From Chloroflexota bacterium (GTDB lineage: Bacteria > Chloroflexota > Limnocylindria > Limnocylindrales > CSP1-4): DNA of 64,000 bases. The stretch is taken from positions 96,194 through 160,193 of the forward strand of contig PLMA01000048.1 in the NCBI GenBank assembly GCA_003141455.1, read 5' to 3'. The position numbers and the translations under genes are program-made. Positions 45,634-54,458 of this stretch are shown one piece after another. Every line of letters starts with the position of its first letter. The stretch's first letter is position 1. The notes beneath the pieces are model-generated. The model had not been told where the DNA came from, did not search any database, and saw nothing but the letters and a program-made list of their open reading frames with translations.

Positions 45634-47553
45634 ATGCTCACAGGCTTTGCCAACGCGCATACCGTTGAGGGGACTCACAAGCGCTCGCCGCGAGAGCTGC
45701 GGTTTGCCGTCATCGCGGCCGCGCTCGTTCTGGCTCTTTCGACGGCTATGAGCGTTTTCGCTTCCACCGCCCAGATCTCCACTCCGTCGGCGGCCGCTCC
45801 GGGCGACCAAATCGCCGTGACCGGTGCCGGCTTCGCAGCCGGTCAGTCGGGCCAGCTGACCTTCAACGGCGGCGCGGTTACCACTTTCGATGCGTCGTCG
45901 AGCGGCGCCTTCAGCGTTCCGTTCGTCGTGCCGACCTGGGCTCCCGTGAACGCCGCGGGTCGAATCTCCGCGAAGATGAGTTCGGGCACTCTGATCGCCA
46001 CTACGACACTCACGATCTGGGCCACCGCTACCGCAGCGGTCACGCACCCGACGCTCTGGGCGCCCACCCAGGCACTGCCAGGCTCGGAGATGACCCTGGC
46101 AGGCGCCGGATTCGTCACCGGCCAGACCGGCCGCCTTTCGATCAACGGCGTGTCTGCCACTACCTTCACCGCAGCGGCCGACGGCTCGTTTAGCGTCCCG
46201 TTCGACATTCCCCCGACGACGACCATCGGCTTGGGCCTGGTCTCGGCCACCGATGAACAGGGCGTCGCGCTTGCCGCCACCTGGCTGGGAGTTGGAGTGG
46301 ATGTCACCGGACCCATGATCTCCGTTCCGTCCTGGGCCGCGGCGGGCTCCACGATCTGGGTCGACGGCCTCTTCTTCGGCGCCGGCCAGACTGGCAACCT
46401 CACCTACAACGGCGCCGTGGTGACCAAGTTCACCGCCGCCGCACGAGGGTCGTTCGGCGCTCAGTTCGTCGTTCCCAGTGGCGCCGCGAACGGCTCCGGG
46501 CGCATCTCGGCAAAGACGAGCTCGGGTTCGCTCCTTGCCACGACCACATTGACCATCGGAGCGGGCGCGCCGAATCCGACGCCGACCGCCCCACCCACCC
46601 CGACGTCCACCCCGACTGTCACGCTCACGGTCCAGCCAACATCCGGCCCGACGCAGACGGCTACCCCGACGGCTACCCCAACGTCCACTCCTACGCAGTC
46701 CCCAACGGCCAATCCCACGCCGACTCCCTCGGCCACCCCTACGGCCACTCCGCCGGCCGGGAACCTGCCCAACTTCAGCCACGTCTATGTGATCGTCTTC
46801 GAGAACAGGGAGTACTCCAGCATCGTCGGCTCGAGCAGCGCTCCATACATCAACTCCCTGATCTCGCAATACGGCCTCTCGACCAACTTCACGGCCGAGC
46901 GGCATCCGTCGGAGCCCAACTACATCGCCCTGACTTCGGGCGGTACACAGGGAGTGACTGACGACGGCGTCTACAACCTGGGCGTGGACAACCTGTTCGA
47001 CCAGGTGACCGCGTCCGGTCGGACGTGGAAGGCCTATCAGCAGGGCAACCCGGGCAACTGCTTCACCGGCTCCTCATCCTCGGCCGTCGTCGACGGCGTC
47101 GGGAAGTCCGGCAGCTATGTCCGCAAGCACAACCCCGCGATCAGCTACACGAGCGTCAGCGGCAACAAGGCTGCCTGCGCCAACATCACGAACCTGGCCG
47201 GCTTCGATCCGGCGGCGGCTAACTTCGAGTTCATCACCCCGAACATGATCAACGACATGCACGACGGAACCGTCGCCGACGGCGACAACTTCCTGAAGGC
47301 GTTCCTGCCGCAGATCACGAGCAGCCCGGCATTCGCCAATTCCGTGGTGTACGTCACCTTCGACGAAGGCACGACCAACGTCAGCGGCGGCGGCCACATC
47401 CTCACTCTCGCCATCACGCCAAACATGACGCCCGGCTACATGGCCACCGCGGCCTACACCCACTACTCGATGCTTCGAACCATCGAACAGGCGTGGGCCC
47501 TCCCGTCCCTCGGGAACGCAGCCGCCGCCTCGGTAATGAGCTTCCCCTACTGA
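45634..47553 (+). CDS. Secreted phosphoesterase with three Ig-like repeats and a Pro/Thr linker
   Basis: 639 residues. A signal peptide or anchor lies at residues ~23-45. Three ~85-residue beta repeats follow (VTGAGFAAGQSGQLTFNGG, LAGAGFVTGQTGRLSINGV, VDGLFFGAGQTGNLTYNGA). A Thr/Pro linker (about 310-375) leads to a phosphoesterase domain of the alkaline-phosphatase/PLC superfamily: HVYVIVFENREYSSIVGS, TAERHPSEPNYIALTSGG, VYVTFDEG and GGGHI. It probably hydrolyses phosphate esters outside the cell. ATG at 45634 has AAGGAGGAA upstream. Substrate unknown. Confidence 0.82.
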   Translation: MLTGFANAHTVEGTHKRSPRELRFAVIAAALVLALSTAMSVFASTAQISTPSAAAPGDQIAVTGAGFAAGQSGQLTFNGGAVTTFDASSSGAFSVPFVVPTWAPVNAAGRISAKMSSGTLIATTTLTIWATATAAVTHPTLWAPTQALPGSEMTLAGAGFVTGQTGRLSINGVSATTFTAAADGSFSVPFDIPPTTTIGLGLVSATDEQGVALAATWLGVGVDVTGPMISVPSWAAAGSTIWVDGLFFGAGQTGNLTYNGAVVTKFTAAARGSFGAQFVVPSGAANGSGRISAKTSSGSLLATTTLTIGAGAPNPTPTAPPTPTSTPTVTLTVQPTSGPTQTATPTATPTSTPTQSPTANPTPTPSATPTATPPAGNLPNFSHVYVIVFENREYSSIVGSSSAPYINSLISQYGLSTNFTAERHPSEPNYIALTSGGTQGVTDDGVYNLGVDNLFDQVTASGRTWKAYQQGNPGNCFTGSSSSAVVDGVGKSGSYVRKHNPAISYTSVSGNKAACANITNLAGFDPAAANFEFITPNMINDMHDGTVADGDNFLKAFLPQITSSPAFANSVVYVTFDEGTTNVSGGGHILTLAITPNMTPGYMATAAYTHYSMLRTIEQAWALPSLGNAAAASVMSFPY

Positions 47554-47577
47554 GCCCCGGCGCAACTCGCGAAAGCG

Positions 47578-47612
47578 AGGAACGGCCGACCGGTCATCCG
47601 GTCGGCCGTTCC
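47578..47612. terminator. Strong bidirectional intrinsic terminator
   Basis: A perfect ~15-bp stem (GGAACGGCCGACCGG and its complement) with a 4-nt loop sits between convergent genes. It is followed by a short T-containing run on the plus side, and can serve both. Confidence 0.8.
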
Positions 47613-47636
47613 TATTCGTTCCGTGTGAGATCGGGG

Positions 47637-48158
47637 TCAGCGGGCCGGGGCAACCTGTACCTCGAAGAGGCCGATCAAGCGGTCGAAGCCGTAGATGTGC
47701 CCGGCGATGAGCCCGCACAAACCCTGCGATCCGGCCGGGGCCAGTTCGATCCGGTCCAGGACCGTCTGGAAGTCCTCCAGTCGCATCGAGGCGCCGTGCT
47801 CGGTCTCTTCCCCGTTCTCCTCGTCCTCGTCGGTTGCGTCGATGCCGTCCCCGTCCAGCTCGCCGCCGATGCCGATCGCGGAGACCGTTTGCTCCGCGGC
47901 GATCTCGTCGGCCCCTATCTCCTCGCCCAATTCGTCGCCGAGCTTCACCTTCAAGGTGTACGCCATCTCGACGGGGCCTTCGGTCTGATTCGTCATGCCC
48001 GGAGCGGTTCGTCCGAGCGTATACAAGCCCGCCTGTACGATCGCATCGAGGGCCGCACCAACACAGGCCGGGCAACCATCGAATGTCAGGGCCGAGTAGG
48101 ATCGGCACTCAGTGGTGGTCACGCCGCTCATCTTCTGCTTCTCAACTACATCTAGCAT
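47637..48158 (-). CDS. Acidic hypothetical protein with CPAC motif
   Basis: 173 residues, family not recognised. A conserved-looking CxxC lies near residue 29 (TFDGCPACVGAALDAI), with a third Cys at residue 18, which could bind metal or be redox-active. The middle (residues ~75-125) is strongly acidic (DATDEDEENGEETEHG). No signal peptide is visible, so it is probably cytoplasmic. ATG at 48158 lies 6 nt after TACGGT, and a perfect dyad covers its upstream promoter region. Confidence 0.65.
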   Translation of the reverse strand: MLDVVEKQKMSGVTTTECRSYSALTFDGCPACVGAALDAIVQAGLYTLGRTAPGMTNQTEGPVEMAYTLKVKLGDELGEEIGADEIAAEQTVSAIGIGGELDGDGIDATDEDEENGEETEHGASMRLEDFQTVLDRIELAPAGSQGLCGLIAGHIYGFDRLIGLFEVQVAPAR

Positions 48159-48164
48159 GGTGAC

Positions 48165-48205
48165 ACCGTAAGCGACCCGTATAAACGGAGACTGAACTCT
48201 CCGTT
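48165..48205 (-). promoter_or_regulatory. Leaderless promoter with an upstream operator-like dyad
   Basis: -10 TACGGT (48170-48165) precedes the ATG at 48158 by 6 nt. At 48184-48205 AACGGAGA and TCTCCGTT form an exact 8-bp-arm inverted repeat with a 6-nt spacer, centred near position -35. A dimeric activator or repressor is the obvious reading. Confidence 0.55.
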
Positions 48206-48245
48206 AACACCTCTACACGAATCAACGCGGCCACGAGGCGGGCGA

Positions 48246-49412
48246 ATGGCCGCGATCGCGCATCTCGTCCCGGTGGCGATCGTTGTCCTGGTGGTGGCCG
48301 CCTGTGGGTCCTCCCAGCCGAGCCCTCGGCCGACAACCTCAGAGCCGCCCTCCGCGCCGGCCTCTCTCGCCCTGGCGAGCGCCTCGCCCTCGCCCTCGCC
48401 TTCGCCCAACCCGACGCAACTGCCTGCCGCCTCCACCGACGTGACCGCATTCTTTTACCTCTGGTACGGAACCCCGGCCCGTGACGGCGCCTGGCGCCAC
48501 TGGAATCAGCTGGCCCATCAGCCGCCGAACGACCTGGCCGCAACCTTCTATCCGGCCCGCGGCCCGTACAGCTCGCGTGATCCGGCGGTGCAGGCGAGCC
48601 AGATGCAGGAATTGCGATCTGCGCGTATCGGCGTTATCGCCGTCAGCTGGTGGGGCCAGGGCAGCTGGGAAGACCAATCGCTCGATAGCTTGTTCGCCGC
48701 CGCGAACTCCGCAGGGGTTCGGATCGCGTTCCATCTCGAGCCATATCAGGGTCAGACCGCCGCCTCCGTTGTAGCCGACATCCGCTATCTGCTCGGCCGG
48801 TTCGGCAACTCGCCGGCCCTGTTCAGGACGTCGCGAGCCACCTCGGGGAGCGCCTCGCTGAGCCCGCGGGCGGTCTTCTATCTCTTCGGCAGTCCCAAGC
48901 TCCCTCCCGCCGACCTCAAGGCCGCGCTCCTCGGGTTGCGCGGCACGCCCGACGACTCCATCGTCCTGGTCCACTCTCCGAAGGCGGTGTCGGCGACCCG
49001 GGTGGGAGCGGATGGGGTCTACACGTACGATGCGATGGCCTCGCCCGACTCCTTCGCCGGGCTGGCCGCGGACTGCGGCGCGGCCAGGCTCATCTGCAGC
49101 CCCAGCGTGGCCCCCGGCTTCGACAATAGCCAGGCGGTGGCAACGGGCCTGATCGCGGTAGACCGGGCCGGCGGCGCTCGCTACGACGCCATGTGGCAGG
49201 CAGCCGTGGCCGCCCGCCCGGCCTGGGTGAGCGTGACTTCGTTCAACGAGTGGCACGAGAGCACGCAGACCGAGCCGGCGGCCGACTTCCAGGGCGGAAC
49301 GCGAACCTATGCGGGCTATGAGGGCGCCTACGGAACCTCCGCGGCCGATGCCCCGAATGCCTACTTGGCTCGCACCGCGTACTGGGTCGGCCAATTCACG
49401 CCTGGCGAGTGA
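48246..49412 (+). CDS. GH99-like glycosidase lipoprotein
   Basis: 388 residues. A lipoprotein signal ends in VVLVVAACG (Cys20), followed by a Ser/Pro-rich spacer. The catalytic barrel starts at ~65 (TAFFYLWYGTPARDGAWRHW). GVIAVSWWGQGSWED, IAFHLEPYQGQTA and TSFNEWHESTQTEP match the GH99 endo-alpha-mannosidase family, the last holding the E-x-x-E catalytic pair. It should trim mannose- or glucose-containing glycans outside the cell. No operon partner on this strand. Confidence 0.78.
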   Translation: MAAIAHLVPVAIVVLVVAACGSSQPSPRPTTSEPPSAPASLALASASPSPSPSPNPTQLPAASTDVTAFFYLWYGTPARDGAWRHWNQLAHQPPNDLAATFYPARGPYSSRDPAVQASQMQELRSARIGVIAVSWWGQGSWEDQSLDSLFAAANSAGVRIAFHLEPYQGQTAASVVADIRYLLGRFGNSPALFRTSRATSGSASLSPRAVFYLFGSPKLPPADLKAALLGLRGTPDDSIVLVHSPKAVSATRVGADGVYTYDAMASPDSFAGLAADCGAARLICSPSVAPGFDNSQAVATGLIAVDRAGGARYDAMWQAAVAARPAWVSVTSFNEWHESTQTEPAADFQGGTRTYAGYEGAYGTSAADAPNAYLARTAYWVGQFTPGE

Positions 49413-49435
49413 GCCGACGCGACGGCCCTAGCCAG

Positions 49436-49485
49436 CTGCGCGAAGTAGCCGCGCCGAGTGGCTGCGCGAAGTAGCCGCGCGAGAT
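49436..49485. repeat. 24-bp direct repeat between convergent genes
   Basis: GCTGCGCGAAGTAGCCGCGC occurs twice, starting about 24 bp apart. The repeat has short GC-rich dyads and may help termination. Confidence 0.5.
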
Positions 49486-49505
49486 CTCGCCGCGGGCGTG
49501 GCGTA

Positions 49506-50156
49506 TCAGCCCGGAGGCGCCGGCAGATCGGCAGGCGGCCCCAGCGGGTCCGTGCCGCCGCTCAGCGCCATCGGCACGAGTGGGCTGCCTATCCCGTAGG
49601 CCCAAACCTTGAGGTAGTAGACACCGGGCGACAGGGCGACTCCCCTGGCGTCCACGAGCCTGAACGGCTGCGAACCGTCGGTGATGACGTGACGAGTGAC
49701 CCCAGACGGAACGACCACCGCGCCATCGGCGGGACCGCCGCCCGCCGGTGAATCCGAGCCCTCCTCCACCGTGGCATCGCCGACGCCGGTCTGCCACGCC
49801 AGCGTCAGTTTCCCGGTGTCGTCGCGCAGATAGGCTGCCGCGCGGAAGGCCGTGGGGCTCGTTCCGAGGACCACGGCCAGGGGGTAGTGGTTGTCGACCT
49901 CGACCGAGATGTCGACCCCACCCGCTTGAAGCGCGGGGTCGCCGCCGATCACGACCGTCGGTCCGCTGCTGGCAGCCCTGGCCGTGACGACCGCCCGGAC
50001 CTGTACGAAGGTCGATCCGGCAACGTTGGGCAGGGCCCAGGCAACGGTGAACACAATCACTCCGGCGACGATGACCACAGCCAGGATCGCGCGACGAACC
50101 CTTCCGGCGCCGGGAGTCCGGACCAAAGTTGACTGGCCGGTCGATGGTTCGGTCAT
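49506..50156 (-). CDS. Membrane-anchored hypothetical protein, last gene of the glycan operon
   Basis: 216 residues. One transmembrane helix (about residues 23-45) is followed by a beta-rich extracytoplasmic domain (GVDISVEVDNHYPLAVVLGT, PGVYYLKVWAYGIGSPL) and a Pro-rich end. Family not recognised. It overlaps the GH99-like gene by four bases, so it belongs to the same transcript and may help bind or position the glycosidase. Confidence 0.65.
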   Translation of the reverse strand: MTEPSTGQSTLVRTPGAGRVRRAILAVVIVAGVIVFTVAWALPNVAGSTFVQVRAVVTARAASSGPTVVIGGDPALQAGGVDISVEVDNHYPLAVVLGTSPTAFRAAAYLRDDTGKLTLAWQTGVGDATVEEGSDSPAGGGPADGAVVVPSGVTRHVITDGSQPFRLVDARGVALSPGVYYLKVWAYGIGSPLVPMALSGGTDPLGPPADLPAPPG

Positions 50157-51550
50157 CTGATCGGTCGCCCCAATGAATCGGTCCGGCCGGTCGGGTTCCC
50201 CCGGTCGGTCGTCTCGGGCCTATCCGGCGCGTGGCGAAGCCGGTTACGCACGCTGAAGCTCAATACGCCGAGCGCGCCAAGCACGAGGGCCGCGACGAGC
50301 AGCGATGCCAGCAGATCGGCCGTGGAGCCGCGGCTGGGAGCCGACCGGCCGGCCGCCCCCAGAACCACGGTCGTCTCCGTGGACGAGGGCCGCACTGCCG
50401 GCGAAGGCGGCGCGTTAGCTCCCGGAGTGGCGGTCGCGGCGTGGATCACGGGCCCGGCGGCGCCGGTGAGCAACGCGAGCACCTGCAGGTATCGCTCGCC
50501 GTAGTTGTGGCTGGGCTCCACATACGAGTTCTCGGTGAACTCGTTCCAGCTGATCACGGCTATCGCGTCGGCGTTTGACGCCTGGGCATCGTCCCAGGCC
50601 GCCGTCAGCGTCGCGCCGTCGCGCCTGTCCACGACCGTAGTGCCGCCGTTGAGGCGGGCGTCAAAGCCCGCGGCTGCCGGAGCGAGCCACAGGCCGTTGC
50701 CGCTGTGAACCGCGGCCGCTAGGTCGGTCAGCCGCTTCTGGTAGCCGGGAGTGGCGAGGGGATCGCCGGACGACCAGTAGTAGGCGTCTCCGTCGAACAG
50801 GCCGGCCCGAGGCCGGTACTCGGCGGCGCTCCTCTCGGAGCCGAGCAGCAGGATCCGGTTCGGCGCGCCGAGCTGGGTCCGAACCTGCGAGATGTCTGCG
50901 CTGCTGAAACGCCACGTGCCCGACCAGATGACCGCCGGCTTGCCGAACACGTTGAAGACGGGGTCGGCTCCGTACTGGTTCTCGAACCAGAGGAGGTCCG
51001 ACTGCACCTGATCGGTTGGGATCGGGTTTCGATTGACGTCGAGGCCTTCGTAGATCAGGACGAGCTTTAGGCCCTGGCTATGACACTCGGCCACCAACTC
51101 GGAGAGGGCCAGGTTCAGCGAGGGCGTGCTCTTCCACGAGACGATGAAGGCGTCCACGCCGGCCTCTTTGGCCCAGAACACGTGCTGCTTGATGACCGCG
51201 GCGCTGGTGCTGGTATATGAGCCCAGCACCGGCACATCGGTCTTCGCGTGCGTCCAGCTCGACGCATTGAACCACATGTAGTAATAGGCAAGAACCGGCG
51301 TGTGTGACGCCGCGCCCGCCGAGGCGAGAGCGCCGGAAGCCGCGGCCGTGCTCGAAGCCGAGACCGCGGGAGAGGCCGACGGGCCGGACGAGGCCGACGG
51401 GCCGGACGAGGAGGACAGCCCGAGGGTGCTCAGCCCGGCAATCGCCAGGATGAACGGGATTGCCCGCGCCCGGGCGAAGCGGCCTTTGACGAGCCTGCCC
51501 GGTGGGTTGTCGCTGCGGTCGGCCGGGCCGGCGTGTCGCGATCTATCCAT
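50153..51550 (-). CDS. Membrane-anchored GH99-like glycosidase
   Basis: 465 residues from the ATG at 51550, ~17 bp after the upstream gene; the longer frame above it is a shadow. An N-terminal hydrophobic segment and Ser/Ala-rich spacer lead to the barrel: TPVLAYYYMWFNASSWTHAK, VDAFIVSWKSTPSLN, LVLIYEGLDVNRNP and ISWNEFTENSYVEPS. The E-x-x-E pair of GH99 is kept but the surrounding motif differs (NEFTE). A C-terminal transmembrane helix (~435-455) means it is held at the cell surface. Confidence 0.72.
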   Translation of the reverse strand: MDRSRHAGPADRSDNPPGRLVKGRFARARAIPFILAIAGLSTLGLSSSSGPSASSGPSASPAVSASSTAAASGALASAGAASHTPVLAYYYMWFNASSWTHAKTDVPVLGSYTSTSAAVIKQHVFWAKEAGVDAFIVSWKSTPSLNLALSELVAECHSQGLKLVLIYEGLDVNRNPIPTDQVQSDLLWFENQYGADPVFNVFGKPAVIWSGTWRFSSADISQVRTQLGAPNRILLLGSERSAAEYRPRAGLFDGDAYYWSSGDPLATPGYQKRLTDLAAAVHSGNGLWLAPAAAGFDARLNGGTTVVDRRDGATLTAAWDDAQASNADAIAVISWNEFTENSYVEPSHNYGERYLQVLALLTGAAGPVIHAATATPGANAPPSPAVRPSSTETTVVLGAAGRSAPSRGSTADLLASLLVAALVLGALGVLSFSVRNRLRHAPDRPETTDRGNPTGRTDSLGRPIR

Positions 51551-51567
51551 GGTTCCGACCTCGACGT

Positions 51568-52968
51568 TCAGGCTGTGACTCGGACGCGGCTGATGGCTTT
51601 GCGTCGCATGCGCCGCGACAGGATGACCCAACGTGCGATGGCCAGGGTCATGATGAGGATCAGCATCCCCACGACAAGCGCGACGTCCATGTATGTGATG
51701 ACTCGGAGCGTCGATTCTTGAACCTTGGACAGGGCCACCGGAGTGGGCGGGGAGTAGGCCACCGAGCCCAAGGCGAGCTGGTACTGGCCGCGCGGCAGAT
51801 TCTTGAACGTGACCTTCCCGTTCGAATCCACTCGCTGCTCGACCGCGACACCGTCCGGGTAGCTCAACTTCAGCTGACCGGAGACCGGCGTGCCAAAGAT
51901 GGCGTCGCGGGTCTGGACCGTCATGCTGTAGAGCAGGACCTGGATCGTCCAGACTCCGTTCTCGGTCGGGGTCCAGGCCTGCTGGCCGCGGTTGACAACC
52001 TCGGCGCCATGGATGTTGACCGACAGGGCCCGGTATTGGGTGTTCGACGCGGTCAGCTGGGTGCCGAAGCGGACAGCCGAGGCGGCCGTCCACCACACGT
52101 CCTTGGCGCCGACCTGCGAGTTCAGGACGATGTCGTCGGTGCCGGTCCCGGTGCTGAATCGAGCCTGGTTGACGAGCGTCGGGTCGACGGGCCGGTTGTC
52201 TAGGCCTACGTATTGGACGGACGCCCGGTACGCGACGCGCACACCCATGATGAAGGTAGCCGGACCGACCACATCGATCGTGCGGTTGGCCGTGTAGACG
52301 TTGTCGAGCCAGCGGACGAAGCTGGCCTTGACCGTGGCGGTGGCCGAGACGTCCGGGTTGAGATCGGATGTCAGCTGATATGCGCCGGTCTTGGGTATGG
52401 GCAGGGCAGCGATCCCATCAGGCCCCGTGAGGGCCGTCTCACTGCCGAGGGTGAAACGCAGGTTCGGCAACGGCGGGATCGTGCGGATCTGGATCGCTGC
52501 CGCCAGGATCGTGAGCGGCGCGGTGGCGCTGGAGGGAGCCAGGCCGTGCGCCCCGCCGAAGGTCACCAGGACCGTGTAGGCCCGGGCCTCGTTGAGGTCC
52601 TTGGCCGGGATCACGAGCGGCACGTTGCCGGCCGCGTCGGTCTTGTCGCTGCGCACCTGGGCGCCGTCGAGCACGAGGCTGAGGTGCTCGCCGGTGGTTA
52701 CCGGTCCGTCGTGCGTGCGCAGTTGGGCCTTGACCGTGACGTCGTTGCCGAGGACGCTGCCGGTGGGGACCTCGAGCGTGATGGTGGTGGCGAGGACCAC
52801 GATCGGAGCGTTTGCCTTCGATGTCGTGGCAATTGGCGAAGGGGCGGCGGAGAATGCGGCCGTCGCCGCCGGCCAAAAGGCCATTCCGCAGACCCACAGG
52901 AGCGACAGCGCAGCAGTCAGGGAGAGGACCCTGCGCCCTGGCGACTTGCTGGCTGAGTGCTCGTACAT
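51568..52968 (-). CDS. Secreted, C-terminally anchored beta-domain protein
   Basis: About 466 residues from the ATG at 52968 (GAGG 6 nt upstream); a GTG at 52980 overlapping the previous stop is the alternative. It has a signal peptide, then Ig/CNA-B-like beta domains (GSVLGNDVTVKAQLRTHDG, NPDVSATATVKASFVRWLD, GQLKLSYPDGVAVEQRVDS, KVTFKNLPRGQYQLALG). A C-terminal transmembrane helix (MDVALVVGMLILIMTLAIAR) is followed by an Arg-rich tail. No catalytic motif; likely a surface scaffold for its operon neighbours. Confidence 0.7.
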   Translation of the reverse strand: MYEHSASKSPGRRVLSLTAALSLLWVCGMAFWPAATAAFSAAPSPIATTSKANAPIVVLATTITLEVPTGSVLGNDVTVKAQLRTHDGPVTTGEHLSLVLDGAQVRSDKTDAAGNVPLVIPAKDLNEARAYTVLVTFGGAHGLAPSSATAPLTILAAAIQIRTIPPLPNLRFTLGSETALTGPDGIAALPIPKTGAYQLTSDLNPDVSATATVKASFVRWLDNVYTANRTIDVVGPATFIMGVRVAYRASVQYVGLDNRPVDPTLVNQARFSTGTGTDDIVLNSQVGAKDVWWTAASAVRFGTQLTASNTQYRALSVNIHGAEVVNRGQQAWTPTENGVWTIQVLLYSMTVQTRDAIFGTPVSGQLKLSYPDGVAVEQRVDSNGKVTFKNLPRGQYQLALGSVAYSPPTPVALSKVQESTLRVITYMDVALVVGMLILIMTLAIARWVILSRRMRRKAISRVRVTA

Positions 52969-52976
52969 GGGTAACC

Positions 52977-54458
52977 TCACGATTGCTCGGACGCCTGGTT
53001 CATCCAGGGCCGGAGTAGGAACGCACCGCAGACGACCGCGAAGGCGACGACCGCTGCGTAGATGGCGAGCAGGATCGATCGATTGGCGGTGTCGGGCCGT
53101 GCGGGGATGGGGTAGGTCTGTGCCGGGAAGGCCGGGGCCGCCGCCGGGCGACCCAGATCGAGGGCGTTGCCGATGCTGTTGGCGGTCGCATCGCGCGCAG
53201 TCAGCGGCTGGAGCGACCAGTTGTCTTCGATGAACTTCAGGATCGAGGTGAAGTCGTAGGTGGTGTGGTCGATCGTTCCACTGCGGGCGTATGGCGAGAC
53301 GATGATGGCGGGCACTCGGAAGCCATAGCCGTCGCCGTCAACCTGTGGTGGCGGGACGTGGTCGTACCAGCCGCCCCAGTCATCCCAGGTGACTGCCCAG
53401 ACGCTGCTGTCCCAGGCGGAGCTCCGCATCAGAGAAGTCACCGTGGTCACAGCGAACGACTGGCCGGCGGAGATGTCGCCGGGTGGGTGCTCCGAAAGAC
53501 CGCTGGGAACCAGGTAGGCCACCGCGGGCAGTTGATTGCTCTGCAGGTCGGTGTAGTACTGCTGCAGGTCGACGATGTGCGACGCGAGGGCCGGATCGTC
53601 GATGAAGCGGGAGAAGTTGAGAAGCGGCGCCCAGATGAGCTGCGATTCCTTGGTCGAGGTGCCGTTGGCGTTTCGGAAGGTGATCGTCGGATCGTAGTTC
53701 TGAACGTAGAACTTCCAGGAGATGCCGGCGGCCTGGAGCTCGTCGAAGATCGTTTGGAAGTTGTAGCCGTTCGTGGGCACAGCTCCACCGCCGCGCCCGG
53801 CGATCGAGTACATGTGGTTGATCTGGCTCGAGCCCATGGCCGAGCTGAAGAAGTTGTCCGCCAGCACGTATTGGCTGGCGAGGTTGTAGTAGAGGGGCAG
53901 GTCAGTGCCGTCGTAGTAGCCCACTGATAGGTTGCTGGGGAGGTTGTACTGCCCCTGGGCGGCCGAGAAGCCGTCCATCTTTCCACCGTCGTACGCCCGC
54001 AGGGCCGCCTGGGTGCTGTGGTTGAGATCGACCGTGCGATGGCTCGAGATGTGGAATGGGGTGTAGCACTCGGTGGCGCTAGGTGCGGGAGTCGGAGACG
54101 GGCTCGGGCTCGGCGTCGCCTTGTTCTTGGACGACGGGCTCGGCTTTGGCGAGCCGGAACTCGCCGGTGCCGGGGTCTTCGTGGGCGTCGGATTCGGTAC
54201 GGGGGTCGGTATCCAGTTGGCCTGACAGGTATTCGGCACCGGGCTCTCGCCCGGGAACGAGGCAAAGTAGTTGTCGAAGGTGTGGTTCTCCTGCATCAGA
54301 AAGACCACGTGCGCGATGGGCTTGCCCGAGGCGGCCGCCGTCGGAGCGGCAAAGGCCAGCTGCGCGGCCGCCAGGCCGGCGGCCATCGCCAGGCCGACGC
54401 CGCGAGCCAATCGAGGTTTGTGCCGGAACTGAGCGAGCTTGCTCGCAAAGACGCTCAC
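52977..54458 (-). CDS. Phospholipase C/acid phosphatase-like phosphoesterase, membrane-anchored
   Basis: 493 residues. Signal peptide to ~residue 43, then [20 protein letters not shown], the metal-binding start of the bacterial PLC/AcpA phosphoesterase family. An insert of ~60 Pro/Ser/Thr-rich residues (about 83-133) interrupts the domain. [38 protein letters not shown] and [14 protein letters not shown] complete it, and a C-terminal helix (~465-485) anchors it. It should cleave phosphodiester or phosphomonoester groups outside the cell. It overlaps the fusion gene by four bases. Confidence 0.82.
   Translation of the reverse strand: MSVFASKLAQFRHKPRLARGVGLAMAAGLAAAQLAFAAPTAAASGKPIAHVVFLMQENHTFDNYFASFPGESPVPNTCQANWIPTPVPNPTPTKTPAPASSGSPKPSPSSKNKATPSPSPSPTPAPSATECYTPFHISSHRTVDLNHSTQAALRAYDGGKMDGFSAAQGQYNLPSNLSVGYYDGTDLPLYYNLASQYVLADNFFSSAMGSSQINHMYSIAGRGGGAVPTNGYNFQTIFDELQAAGISWKFYVQNYDPTITFRNANGTSTKESQLIWAPLLNFSRFIDDPALASHIVDLQQYYTDLQSNQLPAVAYLVPSGLSEHPPGDISAGQSFAVTTVTSLMRSSAWDSSVWAVTWDDWGGWYDHVPPPQVDGDGYGFRVPAIIVSPYARSGTIDHTTYDFTSILKFIEDNWSLQPLTARDATANSIGNALDLGRPAAAPAFPAQTYPIPARPDTANRSILLAIYAAVVAFAVVCGAFLLRPWMNQASEQS

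Noticed and set aside
44691..45668. Arg/Gly-rich frames overlapping the 44707-45333 gene on both strands
   Set aside because: Composition is typical of GC-rich shadow frames; only the 44707 frame has a signal segment and balanced composition.
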